From Panaeolus papilionaceus (taxonomy: Eukaryota > Basidiomycota > Agaricomycetes > Agaricales), in NCBI GenBank assembly GCA_015501605.1, contig JADNRZ010000004.1, positions 1,364,001 through 1,428,000 on the forward strand: a stretch of 64,000 nucleotides of DNA, in the 5' to 3' direction. Shown piece after piece: positions 1 through 10,295 of this stretch. How positions within the stretch are numbered: position 1 is the stretch's first letter; each line of letters starts with the position of its first letter. The notes beneath the pieces were generated by a model. It searched no databases, was not told the DNA's origin, and saw nothing but the letters and a program-made list of their open reading frames with translations. The position numbers and the translations under genes are program-made.

Positions 1-1556
1 GGATTTTCATTCTTCTCTTCGTGTGGCAAGAAAACCGAAATAGGGCTGAGGAATGCGAAGAGTCTCTTCGTCTTGATGAAAAGCCCAACAGTGGGATTAC
101 GTTCACGCTCGTCAGCTGAATCCGTGAGTTCTTCGTGGTACTTCTCCATCGACCTCTGGCGCTGTTCTTTTGACAGAGACTCGGGAAGGACGAGCCAGAT
201 TAAAATGGTGTAAAGTACGTGCATTGCAGCCGCCAAATAGAACACCGATAGTGTTGTTTGGGTCGTCCGGATGAGCAAGCTCCCCAGTGTTGGTCCAACC
301 GCCATTCCGATAAACATAAGTCCAAGGAACAGAGAAAAAGTTCGTGAGCTACCATCAGCAATTTAGCTCTCAAGCACACTTTTGCAACAAGGGTCTTCGC
401 TCACCGGCTGCCTTCATCTGTCGTATCAGCGATATAGGCATGAATCGCTGCAACACCTGTGGCCAGTCCTATATTTTCGCTGAGTTACAAGATATCAAAC
501 AAGGGGCGACAATACTTACCGCCTAATGTCCCTTCTATGATAGGACCAGTAAGTAAAAACCAGTACCCCCCTGGGAGATGTTTTGAAAACAGTGTCACAA
601 ATATAAAGTTAAAATCTGTGAACAATAATCCAAGTATTGAAATTCCCATGACGCGAGTTCGTCCATAACGATCAGAAAACTGTTTAGTGTCAAACACGAT
701 GTATGTTACTCAAAAAGGGATTTGAACGCTTACAGAGCCCCAGAAACCTGTCGTTACACATGTTAAAATGCCCATTGAGGTCGCAATGACTAAAATAAAA
801 CAAAAATGTAATGTCAGTATCATGAGGCGCGTAAAAGACGGCGAGAGAGCACGAGGGCGTGTCGGAATTTTATGGGTCCTTGCTCCGTCCTTGATAACAA
901 AAATAAACGGATGCATACTGACCTGCTATGAGCTTTGCGACTGCAGCTTGCACGACAGGGTCTGAAGCGCAAAGATTTCTCTTCTCGGGGGGTAGGTCGA
1001 CTTGGTTTGGACCAAGACCATCGTGTTGCGAAAGACCACTAACGTATGATACACCAGCTTGATGGTACAGCTCTGGCAAAGAGGTCGAGCTATTAATAGC
1101 CAGAGGAATGGGGGATTGTATTCCCAGCTCCAAACCCGGATAGTTCAATTTGAAAATATCTGGCTTATGCACGCTGCATGCGAGGATGGTGTAAATTTCT
1201 ATGCGAGGAGCAATTGTTGCAGAGGTCGCAATAGACGTGAACGGTATCGCACATAGTAACCTGAAAGGTAATGATGACGCCTGATAAGCGACGAGTTAAA
1301 AAGAGGTCGATCTTTGCGCGTACCACCACGGTGAGGGTCGTTTATACCAAGGCAATTTCTGAACCCCGTCGCTGGTCTTGGTAGCAGGTTCGTGCGCGTC
1401 GTGGTGAGGATGGACGAACTCGTGGAGTAGTTCCGTTGCCTGTTCGTCAACAGGGCCATCTGGCAAGATAAGGTTTTCTGCCGGCATAACATAGGAGACA
1501 TCTGAGGTGAGTGCTGGCCTTGTAGCAGGCGTTGAACTGGTCGGCGACGAGGACAT
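1..1556 (-). CDS. MFS transporter, N-terminal part (runs off the left edge)
   Basis: Multi-exon gene read right to left. Exon 1 starts with ATG at 1556 (MSSSPTSSTPATRP) and encodes a polar, His/Glu-rich cytosolic tail ending in WYKRPSPWW. A 63-bp intron (1323-1261) follows, and exon 2 continues LLCAIPFTSIATSATIAP, the first membrane helix. A long loop then has CASDPVVQAAVAKL, a motif I associate with the fungal DHA1-like general transporter group. Further left, around 697-485, the frame reads DRYGRTRVMGISILG, the typical MFS loop 2-3 signature (D-R-x-G-R). Likely a plasma or vacuolar membrane transporter; the substrate cannot be told. The C-terminal helices are outside the window. A longer reading from 1619 is possible, but the ATG at 1556 fits the family better. 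Confidence 0.75.
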
Positions 1557-1840
1557 GATAGTCTCGTCAACGACTCCACTGTTGAGCCAAAGATGATGGT
1601 CTTGTGGATGAAGTTCCAAACTACCTTAATTCATTCAACAGGCTAATGCAAATTGCCGAATATTCGTCAGGCATCATGCAGGCCTAATTTCGTGTAGTAA
1701 TATCATGTGTAAGCCAACAGACTGGCAGAGAACCAGGTGTGGAATGATTTCAGCTTCGTAATCGGTTGACATCATGTTGGTGGGTAATATTAGTCTGTGT
1801 GAGTGCTGAAACATCTTATCTTATCTTGCTCTCTACCATT

Positions 1841-2426
1841 ATGGTCAGTTCAGGTTATGCTCTCCCGGAACAGCAGGGGTCGCTCACAGATGCCAGTCTA
1901 GCACAGTCGATATACCCCAGGCCGTTAAGGATGCACTTAGGAAGTTTCGTTTCGCCCGGAGGAGTGCAGGGAGTGCAGCGATTGTGATCAAGATTAACAA
2001 GGCCAAGCTCATAATGGAGGAGGTCGAGCAATTCGAGAATATCAGCATCGAAGAGCTTGCCGAAGGTACGAACACCCTTCAAACAGGAACATATTTCGTT
2101 GCTCAATTCAATCCAGAGTTACCCGAGAACTCACCAAGATATGTTGTTTTATCCTATGAGCTACATCACAAAGATGGCCGAAAATCCTACCCTTTGGTTT
2201 TAATCAATTGGTCACCCTCTTCGAGTGAGACTGGGATGCTCACATTGCACGCAAGCGCATTGCTTAACTTCCAGAATACCGTAAGTCTTTTCAAAGTAAC
2301 CTATCGCAAGACTTGGATTGATTCTCTTCTCTGTGAATATAGGCTGATGTTAGCAAGGTGATCGAAATACGGGATGGACCAGAATCTCTAACAAAAGAGG
2401 TCATTGATGCCAAGTTATTAGCTTAA
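1841..2426 (+). CDS. Glia maturation factor (ADF/cofilin-fold actin debranching factor)
   Basis: Joining exons 1841-1843, 1897-2065, 2117-2280 and 2343-2426 gives a 139-residue protein, close to the usual 138-142 of GMF. It begins MSSTVDIPQAVKDALRKFRF and has SPRYVVLSYELHHKDGRKSY, the most conserved GMF block, then VSKVIEIRDGPESLTKEV in the C-terminal helix. GMF binds Arp2/3 complex and removes actin branches, acting at endocytic patches and the hyphal tip cortex. All three introns are 51-62 bp with GT-AG ends. The second (2066-2116) is a multiple of three without a stop; removing it restores the family-like junction LAEELPENSP. The first exon is inferred to be the start codon alone. It stands between the leftward MFS gene and the leftward membrane-protein array. 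Confidence 0.85.
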
Positions 2427-2712
2427 AAGTTTTGCAAGAATCACTTGAAGCCCTTTTGGAATTAAATGATACATGTCTCGACAAATCAGCAAGCATTCCA
2501 GTAGTAAAAATACAACACGTTTGTTACAGTTTGTCCATCTAAAGTACGTGGATCTGTTTCAGTGACGGAAATGCTTCAAGTTAGATACTTGAAACGGTGG
2601 CATGGGTGGTCGATAGCAACACAAGGCGCCATGGGACCATTCTTGCCCCCTATCTCTGCCCTGGGGCGGCGAGCACGTCCCTCTGCTCTGCAAGCATTAC
2701 CAAGTAATTAGC

Positions 2713-3729
2713 TTATTTCCTGGGCCCTCCGAATGCAGTGCTCTTGGGAGACGCGGTGAGAAAAATGGGCGTATCAAGGTCATCTGGCACCTCGGCGCAC
2801 ATCGTCAGCGGCTGCTGAGGAGGGAGGGAGTTTTCTGATTTGTGATTTCTTGATGTGCTTCCGGAAGCCAAAAACGCGTGGAACGAGCTCGATACATCCG
2901 CGGCCGATTCAGACACATTTGACGATGAACTTCGGCTAGTCGATGCAACAGGTGCTGATGAGGATTGAGGAGGTCTAGCATCAGCAGTCAATGATGCTGG
3001 GGCCGGTGAAAAGGGTGGCACAGATGATATTTGGCTGCCTGGCCGAGACCTCCCTCTCCGAAAACTGGAAAGTGTGACCAAGGATAGAATTGAGCGCGTG
3101 CGGATCGGCCGTCGACCACCAAAATTCTTGGGTTCAAGTATTGCATTGGTCATTCTGGCTGCCATTGCGTCTTTCCTGAGCTTACTCAACGGACTCCGTC
3201 TTGGGAATCCAAACCGCTTTCTTGCGACATAAAGAACGAATCCCATCATCACGGCGAAAAGGACTGACATGATGACGGCTCCTACAGTCCCCGTCGGAAG
3301 GAGCTGCTGGTTCTGGGAGGCCTGTGCAGATTGCACATCGGCACTGGAACCGCCTGTCGAAGTGGGCCTGGATCGCTTGGTGGTACTGACAGTCGCGGTC
3401 GTGATAACGATGGTTGGGGGAAGTGTCACAGTAACTGTGGCCCACCGAGTCGCAATACTCATGGGCTGCGAAGTGGCCAGAGAAAGCACACTGTCACTTC
3501 CATCAGCCGTGGGGGGCAGTTGAGAACTGATACTTGTTGGCTGTAGGAGGCTTGTTATCGGTGTGGGTTGTGGCATCGAGCTCTGGGCAGACACCTCAGA
3601 AGCAGTGTTAAATGTCGAAGGTTCTCCGCCATACTGTTGTTGTCGTCCATGGAATATTACGCGCTTTACAATGCGTTTTTTGTTAGGGTACAAATTAAGG
3701 GAATGTTCCGAAAGGTCCAAGGGTGTCAT
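2713..3729 (-). CDS. Single-pass Ser/Thr-rich membrane protein (array member 1)
   Basis: Intronless ORF of 338 residues starting at ATG 3729 (MTPLDLSEHSLNL). Residues 30-145 are rich in Ser, Thr, Pro and Gln with a beta-prone Thr run (WATVTVTLPPTIVITT), as in heavily O-glycosylated fungal surface proteins. One hydrophobic segment at about 147-169 (GTVGAVIMSVLFAVMMGFVL) is followed by a basic stop-transfer stretch (ARKRFGFPRR). The tail, about 170-338, is Ser/Pro-rich and disordered. The plan resembles fungal Mid2/Wsc/Skg6-like surface sensors. No N-terminal signal peptide is visible, so either the single helix acts as a reverse signal anchor or an upstream exon was missed (one candidate hydrophobic start lies near 4085). 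Function unknown. Confidence 0.6.
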   Translation of the reverse strand: MTPLDLSEHSLNLYPNKKRIVKRVIFHGRQQQYGGEPSTFNTASEVSAQSSMPQPTPITSLLQPTSISSQLPPTADGSDSVLSLATSQPMSIATRWATVTVTLPPTIVITTATVSTTKRSRPTSTGGSSADVQSAQASQNQQLLPTGTVGAVIMSVLFAVMMGFVLYVARKRFGFPRRSPLSKLRKDAMAARMTNAILEPKNFGGRRPIRTRSILSLVTLSSFRRGRSRPGSQISSVPPFSPAPASLTADARPPQSSSAPVASTSRSSSSNVSESAADVSSSFHAFLASGSTSRNHKSENSLPPQQPLTMCAEVPDDLDTPIFLTASPKSTAFGGPRK

Positions 3730-5227
3730 TTAATACCCTTTTGCAACGAAATAGATAAATGATCAGCAGATCATAACGCACGACGAGCGGGACTTACAAT
3801 TGGATAGTAAGATATGCAAAGAAAAATGAAACGGACTTGCGCCCTCGCTCAGCGAGATGCGAAAAAATATCAGAAAAAAGAAGAACGAAACCAGTCGTTT
3901 TCGATGTACCAGATGATAGTTATAAGAAGGTTTCGGATATGTTTGCTCACGGAGACCAGGGTCATGAGGCGCAATACATGGTCCAAGTGGAAAAAAAACA
4001 CGCTTCGTTGCCTGAGAGTGAGAACCGCGCTGATTGCCATATCAACATGCGAAATGAACGCAGGCAGCAGGCGAGAGGTAAGCAAACCTGGCGCTCCGAT
4101 ACTTAGTATGTGCGTAATCCTTTACGCAATTGACTTATTGACTTTAGGGGTAAAAAGTCGTCTCAACAGGGTATCATGACCTCTGCGTCGATACTCATTC
4201 AGATGTTCCTCCCTAAACAAAGGTTCGTTCGTCACCATACAGGAGTCAGAGAGCGACTAGGAAACCCGTGAGATCCCATGAAAGAATTACCAAAAAGACA
4301 TAATTCATCATTTCTTGTTCAAACAATTAGCGTTGCATCAACGTCGGTATGTAATTGTCGTCAGAAATGTCTCCACTTATCGAGCGTCTCAATACGGGTG
4401 TCCTTGGGATGCCCAATGGGAGGTGTTGGAAGTAAAGCAGCAACGCGACATTCAACCCTGGGAATCTTATCAGAGGCGCGTCGGTGAATGCCGCAGAAAT
4501 TCACCAGGATTGCTAAACCTTACTTGCTGCTTTTGGAAGTCTGATCATATGGCGACGGGGCTCATGACCCAAATGCCAACACCAGGAGACATGTCGCTTA
4601 CATATTCACTCCAGTTGGACAAGAAATGAAACCTTGGCGCTTGGGGTTTTCAACCGTATACAAGTCAGTCCCCTTTTAACCTCCTGTTCGAAGCTGCTCT
4701 ATAAGGGAAAAGTCGATTCGAAATTTGTTGTCACCGTGCTTCAAGTCAGCAGAAGCTTGGCCAGTGTCAGTGCACAGCCCTAGACGCCACAAGAGCACAT
4801 ATGACCGCGAATTTACAACCACGACTGTCAGGGACTGAACCTGGAAATATCCTTGCTTCTCTTAGCCCCATATTAAAAGTCGTCAAGGGGGCAAACGATA
4901 CAGGCACAGATTCCAACCTCTGTTTCCATGGTCATTGAAAGACAAAAAGGAATGACACTACAACAGGTTGAGAGCCAACTGGCGCCAGATACTGTTCAAG
5001 CCTAAAATAGAATGTTTAAGAGTTACAGAGTAAGAGATACAGTCTATCGAAATCCCGAAATATGGATACATGCGCCAAGAAATTAGTCAAATGAGCAGAG
5101 TGTCCATCTCGACACCAGAGAATTAAAACCTGAAGCTAGTCCGTGCTATCTATGCGAGTAATTTAGAGTCTGAAAGATGGTCGGAGTACTAATATAAGTC
5201 TAATAATACATCATTGAATGAGAGTGG
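3730..5227. other. Intergenic, 1.5 kb, no supported gene
   Basis: Only short ORFs in both directions with no recognisable motif. It separates array members 1 and 2. A leftward ORF near 4085-3870 begins with a moderately hydrophobic stretch that could be a signal-peptide exon of member 1, but no convincing splice join to 3729 was found. Confidence 0.5.
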
Positions 5228-6256
5228 TCATGAGGTTGGCATGTTAGGGGAGAGTGGATTCAAAAGGATGCCTGGTCGAGGCATATTACGGTGACCATTG
5301 GTGAAAATATTTGTCGAAGGAGAAAATGGTGACTCTCGAAGGAAATTGTCGTCGAACGATGGCAGACTTGAATCTTCATTGATAGTGGCTGGTAGCGTTG
5401 GTGGAGTAACAAACCTAATAGTTGTCTTTCGAAGAGCGCGGGGAGGTAAGGTAGGTTCGAACGGATCATCGTCGAGTCTCCCGTTGGAAAGGAGATTGGG
5501 TTGGTATTCGAGCTTCTCTTCTTCGTCCCGAAACCGGGATATACCTCTATCCAATTCCGTCCATGGTCTCTCCCTTCGAAAAGACATAACCCGGATGGCG
5601 AACGCCATGATCAACGCGACGAAGATGATGATACCAATGACAATCGCAGCGATGGATCCGCCAGAGAGCTGGGCTTGACTGCTTGAGTCTGCATTTGACG
5701 CATCAGCTGTTGGCATATTTGCACTGCTTGTAGGGACAGGGCCATTTGGTCGGATAGTACTGCTAGGTCTTGAAATTGGCGAATTGGTTGCAGTTAAAGT
5801 GAGCGTCTCGGTTATAGTGCTGTGTAGAACTGTCGTCGTCTCTGTACGCGTGGAAATGATCGTCACAAACACAATGCCCGGAGTTGTGGGAGATGCATCG
5901 TCTGGTCTGTTTTGATTCTGGTTTTTCCCCGCAACTGGCGTATTATTAGAGTTAGAAGCGGCCAATGAGCCATTTGAGTTGCCACTGGGGTTAAGATTAT
6001 TTCTGTTCCGGTTCCCTTGAAGAGGTGGACCGTCGTTGTCGTTCGAATCACCGTCGCCTTGTGAGTCACCATCGTTGTCCGCGTTGTCCCCATCACCGTC
6101 CTGGTCCTGTCTCTCATAGCCGGTGAACTCGAGAGCAGAGCTTGAAGAAGCTCCCCATAAGTCTGCTCCAATTAGCTCTCTATGTAGTCGGACGTGCTTT
6201 GAGCGCGGTTGAGCGGGGTATTGTCGTCGTATAGTCTGTGCGTCGAGAGTCATCAT
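5228..6256 (-). CDS. Single-pass Ser/Thr/Asn-rich membrane protein (array member 2)
   Basis: 342 residues from the first of two adjacent ATG codons at 6256 (MMTLDAQTIRRQ). The frame is open further upstream but has no ATG there. The outer part holds a striking Asp/Asn/Gly run (about residues 50-78, DQDGDGDNADNDGDSQGDGD), an Asn-rich stretch and the Thr-rich beta-prone block (TRTETTTVLHSTITETLTLT). A single helix lies at about 200-223 (SIAAIVIGIIIFVALIMAFA), then RVMSFRRER and an acidic then Pro-rich tail of about 115 residues. Same plan as its neighbours; the starts MTPLDL and MTLDAQ are alike in members 1 and 2. No signal peptide is seen. Probably cell-surface or plasma-membrane; role unknown. 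Confidence 0.6.
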   Translation of the reverse strand: MMTLDAQTIRRQYPAQPRSKHVRLHRELIGADLWGASSSSALEFTGYERQDQDGDGDNADNDGDSQGDGDSNDNDGPPLQGNRNRNNLNPSGNSNGSLAASNSNNTPVAGKNQNQNRPDDASPTTPGIVFVTIISTRTETTTVLHSTITETLTLTATNSPISRPSSTIRPNGPVPTSSANMPTADASNADSSSQAQLSGGSIAAIVIGIIIFVALIMAFAIRVMSFRRERPWTELDRGISRFRDEEEKLEYQPNLLSNGRLDDDPFEPTLPPRALRKTTIRFVTPPTLPATINEDSSLPSFDDNFLRESPFSPSTNIFTNGHRNMPRPGILLNPLSPNMPTS

Positions 6257-7131
6257 GGCTATTTTTTTCGTCCGTCTATGGGTTAGCAGGCGTGTTATTG
6301 GGTGCAAAGCAGAGACATTAAACTCACACTTGCTTGGAATGGACACTGAAATAGCTTAGAGGGCCTGAGCCTCCAGCTCACAGTGCGTCCGTATGATGGT
6401 TGAGGGGGAGGTAGAATGTCGAAAGAGCTTGTATGGGAACCTAAGCCCGTTTTCATCCTACTGTATAAGACATATTGTATTGATAAAGACTTCTTGAGGG
6501 ACAGGGTCAAGTAGGAAACCGTTGTGACATGGCTGTTTCGGGCGTTAGTCGTTGGAAACTCAGACAAACCGTGAGAGGACCAGATCTCCATGCCAATTAT
6601 TTAGCCAGGTGATAGTCACCCCCAGTCGCGCTTCCGATTTTTGAGGCGTAGTTTACCGTAAGACCGTGACCTCTTTACACTGTCGTAATTTCTCGCTTTG
6701 AGGCCAGTTTAGTGTATAACGCCTGAACATTGCTGATGTGCTGACTGAAGTACTGCGAACAGTCATAGTAAACGAAGCACCTTGGTTAATCCGTCGATGC
6801 TCATGAGCTCAGTATAGCCGTAGACATCTTCGCATAAAATATTAGGCGTATCAAGGCTTTTGAATGAAAGAAGGGTAACTATGTCCAGGCAGTATTGCAA
6901 ACTGTATACATTGGACACTTCATTACCCGGATGACAGGTTTGGTATCTAGTATTCAGTGCAAGTTTGGGCAGAAACTCTCACTCCTAGTATCGACACAAT
7001 CAGCGTTAAAGAAGATACTGAGAGATGTGAGCTACTGGTCATCGATTCGTTGGGCTCAAAAAATTTAGTGGCCAAAAAATCATTCGCCGATAGTATGTAG
7101 TACAGCAAGTAAGTATATATTCGGGTAAATG
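6257..7131. other. Intergenic, about 0.9 kb, no supported gene
   Basis: Lies upstream of array member 2. A leftward open stretch near 6591-6295 has Ser-rich content but no motif, and no convincing join to member 2. Treated as promoter/5' untranslated sequence. Confidence 0.4.
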
Positions 7132-8361
7132 TTACTTATTGTCCAGTCCGATATTAAATGGGTCTTTCTCCCACTTGATAGATTTTGAGGAAGTTGGTAA
7201 TGGTGGAAGGGGAGCGTCTAATCCCCCAGGCTTAAGGATCGACTTGGTGCGCGTGTGATAAGCACTGCATGTATTGGTCCCAAACGATGACCTCTTCGCA
7301 TGTTCGATGCTGTGCGTCATCGCAGAGCCAATGTACTCCATCTCTGAGAGATCTTCAAATCCGGATCCGTGATTGAAGGTAGATGTACACTCTGACTTGG
7401 AATCGTCCAATATGACATTGAAGGAGAGTGGGGACAGGAGCTGGTCGTATGTCGAGCGCGTCCATCTATTCGAACTTCGAGAGGGGATTCGAGCTGCGTT
7501 AGGTGGTGCTGGGGAGGTTGGGGCATCGAGCTCTGCACTTGGCTGAGGTGGAGACCCAAAAATGAAGAAACTCGGAAGAGTTACGTAAGACTTGAGCGAT
7601 CGATGCATGGTCGAAGGGAAACGAAACAGAGAAGTCCCTGTGTACTCGGCTGGTTCGAAAGAGCTGATGGTTGGCCCGCGATAGCACATTGACTCTAGCT
7701 TCGCCTTCCGCGCTCGACGAACCTTTGATCGGTATAGAAGACAGCAAACGATCAAAGATATTAAGGTGGAAATTCCTAAAACGATAGCAAAAATGGTCCC
7801 CGTGTTGAGAGTTGTCCTAACAGCACCTGGGGGTAATATTGTTGGAACGTGGGCAGTATCAGAACGTGCCGTTGATACGACGGTGCCTGTAGAAGATGCC
7901 ACTGACGAAGGGGACGATTTTGAATGATTTGTTGTCGATTCTGTAGGCTTAATGGCCGGTGTAGTCGTTTTTGTGATCGTAACGACAGTTGAACTGGATA
8001 CAATGGTGCTGAAAGTTGTGAATGAAAAAATAGGGACCACGATGTTCACAGTGCTTGAACCAGCTGTCTGAGTGGAGATACTGATATCTGTTGTTGGGTC
8101 GATAGTATCAGGGATATTAGGGGTATTGGGAAGTGGGGGGCCATTGGATCCACCAGAGCCGGAAGGGATGTTTGTGGGGTTGCCACCTCCAGATCCTCGG
8201 TTTCCTGTGCGTGGTTGACCCCTCGAGTTGCCATCGTCATCGTCCGAACCATAGCCGCTATCATCTCTGACCGCATACAGATATTGAGAGTCGGATGATT
8301 TCCTCTTGGTCTGTTGGCTTGTACTCGATATGTTCGAGTGGATGAGCATGCTGGGCGGCAT
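7132..8361 (-). CDS. Single-pass Ser/Thr-rich membrane protein (array member 3)
   Basis: Intronless ORF of 409 residues from ATG 8361 (MPPSMLIHSNISSTSQQ). An Asp/Gly-rich segment (DDSGYGSDDDDGNSRGQ, about residues 33-49) leads to Gly/Asn/Pro-rich linkers, the Thr-rich beta-prone block (FTTFSTIVSSSTVVTITKTT, about 113-132) and one hydrophobic helix at about 187-210 (GTIFAIVLGISTLISLIVCC), then basic RSKVRRARKAK. The tail of about 200 residues is Ser/Pro-rich and contains RTKSILKPGG near the end, plus a Pro-rich LPPLP that could bind an SH3 domain. Same architecture as members 1, 2 and 4. No signal peptide is visible. Function unknown; cell-surface sensor or mucin-like role inferred. Confidence 0.6.
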   Translation of the reverse strand: MPPSMLIHSNISSTSQQTKRKSSDSQYLYAVRDDSGYGSDDDDGNSRGQPRTGNRGSGGGNPTNIPSGSGGSNGPPLPNTPNIPDTIDPTTDISISTQTAGSSTVNIVVPIFSFTTFSTIVSSSTVVTITKTTTPAIKPTESTTNHSKSSPSSVASSTGTVVSTARSDTAHVPTILPPGAVRTTLNTGTIFAIVLGISTLISLIVCCLLYRSKVRRARKAKLESMCYRGPTISSFEPAEYTGTSLFRFPSTMHRSLKSYVTLPSFFIFGSPPQPSAELDAPTSPAPPNAARIPSRSSNRWTRSTYDQLLSPLSFNVILDDSKSECTSTFNHGSGFEDLSEMEYIGSAMTHSIEHAKRSSFGTNTCSAYHTRTKSILKPGGLDAPLPPLPTSSKSIKWEKDPFNIGLDNK

Positions 8362-10295
8362 GAGGATCCCGTCGTCACAACCTTTTCTCCGGTCTTTCAG
8401 GCAGTAGATATATGTGCTCTAAAACCAGTTAGGCAAATTAAAGTCTGGGAGTTCCATCACGCATCGGCGAAAATATAGACGGGATAGTAACGAGTCAGGT
8501 CCGACACCCCGCCAAACGTCAACGACTTTCTACTTTTCCATTTGTGTTTCTCTGGCGGAGTCCGCCAAGCATCTTAGAAAGCAGGGTAATCTAGAAGCAA
8601 TGCTGTTCCTCTTCGGGATGGCAGGTCGGTTTTGCCGCGTGCAGACATGGCTTTTCTCCAACAATATAATAGGAAGATAAGCGGACTATGTCGAGATTAT
8701 TTGCCGCATTTCAGAGGCGATAATTCGACGCATCTTGACTACAAGACGTTTGACTTTTCTGACTATGTAACGCAATATCCCTCAATGCTGAAAGAATGTC
8801 TTGAACATATCGTAGACAGTTTTACTACTTGTAAGGCACCAAACGTATCAAAAACATAGTTGGTCCTTCTGACAAATTTGTGACACAAACCAGGAAGAGC
8901 CTGGGACCTGGAATTATTTGACAGTGGTGGGACACATTCCTCCATATTTTCTGCGTAGAAATAGCATTGGCCAAAAGCGCTCTGACGGCCGACATATTGT
9001 GGGAAGTCGTGTCGAAGGGAAAGTCGCAAGTACATAGAGCCCAGTCCTTGGTTGGTTCGACACTCTCGATAGACCATGATTATAGAGTTAAACCGGGGAC
9101 TTTCGTATTGAGTACATGTCCAGAACTTCAGGTACCCTGATTTTTATACGCGGAGCTTATTGCGTAGCCCTGCGTTTCATGAGTACATAACTAGCAATAT
9201 TGAACTTTAGTTTGAGTCTCTACGCACAGCTCACCTTTGAGAAAATTACGATACGTTCAATTGTTCTATATTTCTTCACAGGGAACACCACATCCTTTCT
9301 TACAACCCCACGAATGACGACATAAATGATACGTTGAGTCAACTGCCAATGTTTTTCAAACCTGTGCCTACGGGATGCTGGTCCTTTCACTCGTAAGGTA
9401 GATCATGCATTAATACGTTTTTATACATTGCCAAAACCTGCAAAATTTTCCGAGATTGAAACCCAAATAAAAAGATAACACCCCAACACGATCTTAGTGA
9501 TGCCAACCTAAGCCTGCGAGGCTAGACCAGAAATTCTGTAGCCTGCATTGGGCGCCTATCAAATATCGCTTATTTATAGAGATTAGACGCGACTCGGAGG
9601 CACGAAATGAACTAGTGGCACTGGTGATGCCATCAGCGCCTCAAGGGCTTCAATGCCAGACCACGAGTCTCCTAGAAAATCCCTTTTATTAATTGTGGCG
9701 CAGCCTTCAGCAGCGCGCGTTACTACAGGTTACTACTGCACTTTATATCGCCAAAGAGGCTGTCAATTTCTGACCGGTTTTTGATTTGCCTCGACAATAC
9801 CCTTCAAGTTGTGAGCAATAAGCAGCCCCTGTCTGGTTTATGTCAGCGTTGTCAGCCAAGATTCGTTTCTGCTAAATCGGCTTGCTAGACTATTCAGCAT
9901 CTAAATCATATGTAAATTGGATAAACGTGGATAATCTTTATCTGACCGTCGACTAAGGAATCCCTTCCTAACCTTCGAAGTAATGATACAGTGCAAATAA
10001 AATCCAAAACAAGCTACAATTGGATGGTCGTGTGGTGGGCGTGTGGGCGTTGTGCTGCCTGAGCACATACACAAGAATATAAAAATGAAGAGTAAGTGAG
10101 GAGACACCGGAAGGGCTCAACTCGAAATTCTACGAATGACTGTCCCAAAATGACAAACCTAAAAAAAATCTGGGTACGAATAAAAAAGTCCTTCAAAGGA
10201 ATGGGGTAATGCCATGGTAAGAGACATCTATGGGAAACAATTCAGAGGTTCCGATCAACGCCCCAGACTGTCGTTTGCCTAGAAAGCTTCAATTG
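8362..10295. other. Intergenic, 1.9 kb, no supported gene
   Basis: Contains one leftward open stretch (9077-8763, about 104 residues, six Cys) that reads somewhat like protein but has no recognisable family, start context or splice partner. The rest is AT-rich filler between array members 3 and 4. Nothing else is supported. Confidence 0.4.

Noticed and set aside
1059..1256. + strand ORF opposite the MFS transporter
   Set aside because: Antisense to clear MFS coding sequence.
3814..4629. Several + strand ORFs of 70-121 codons
   Set aside because: Lys/Arg-biased composition, no motif, no splice partners; they lie in the promoter side of array member 1.
8763..9077. Leftward 104-codon ORF with six Cys
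   Set aside because: Reads partly protein-like, but lacks a signal peptide, known Cys pattern and splice partners; kept only as a note in the intergenic entry.
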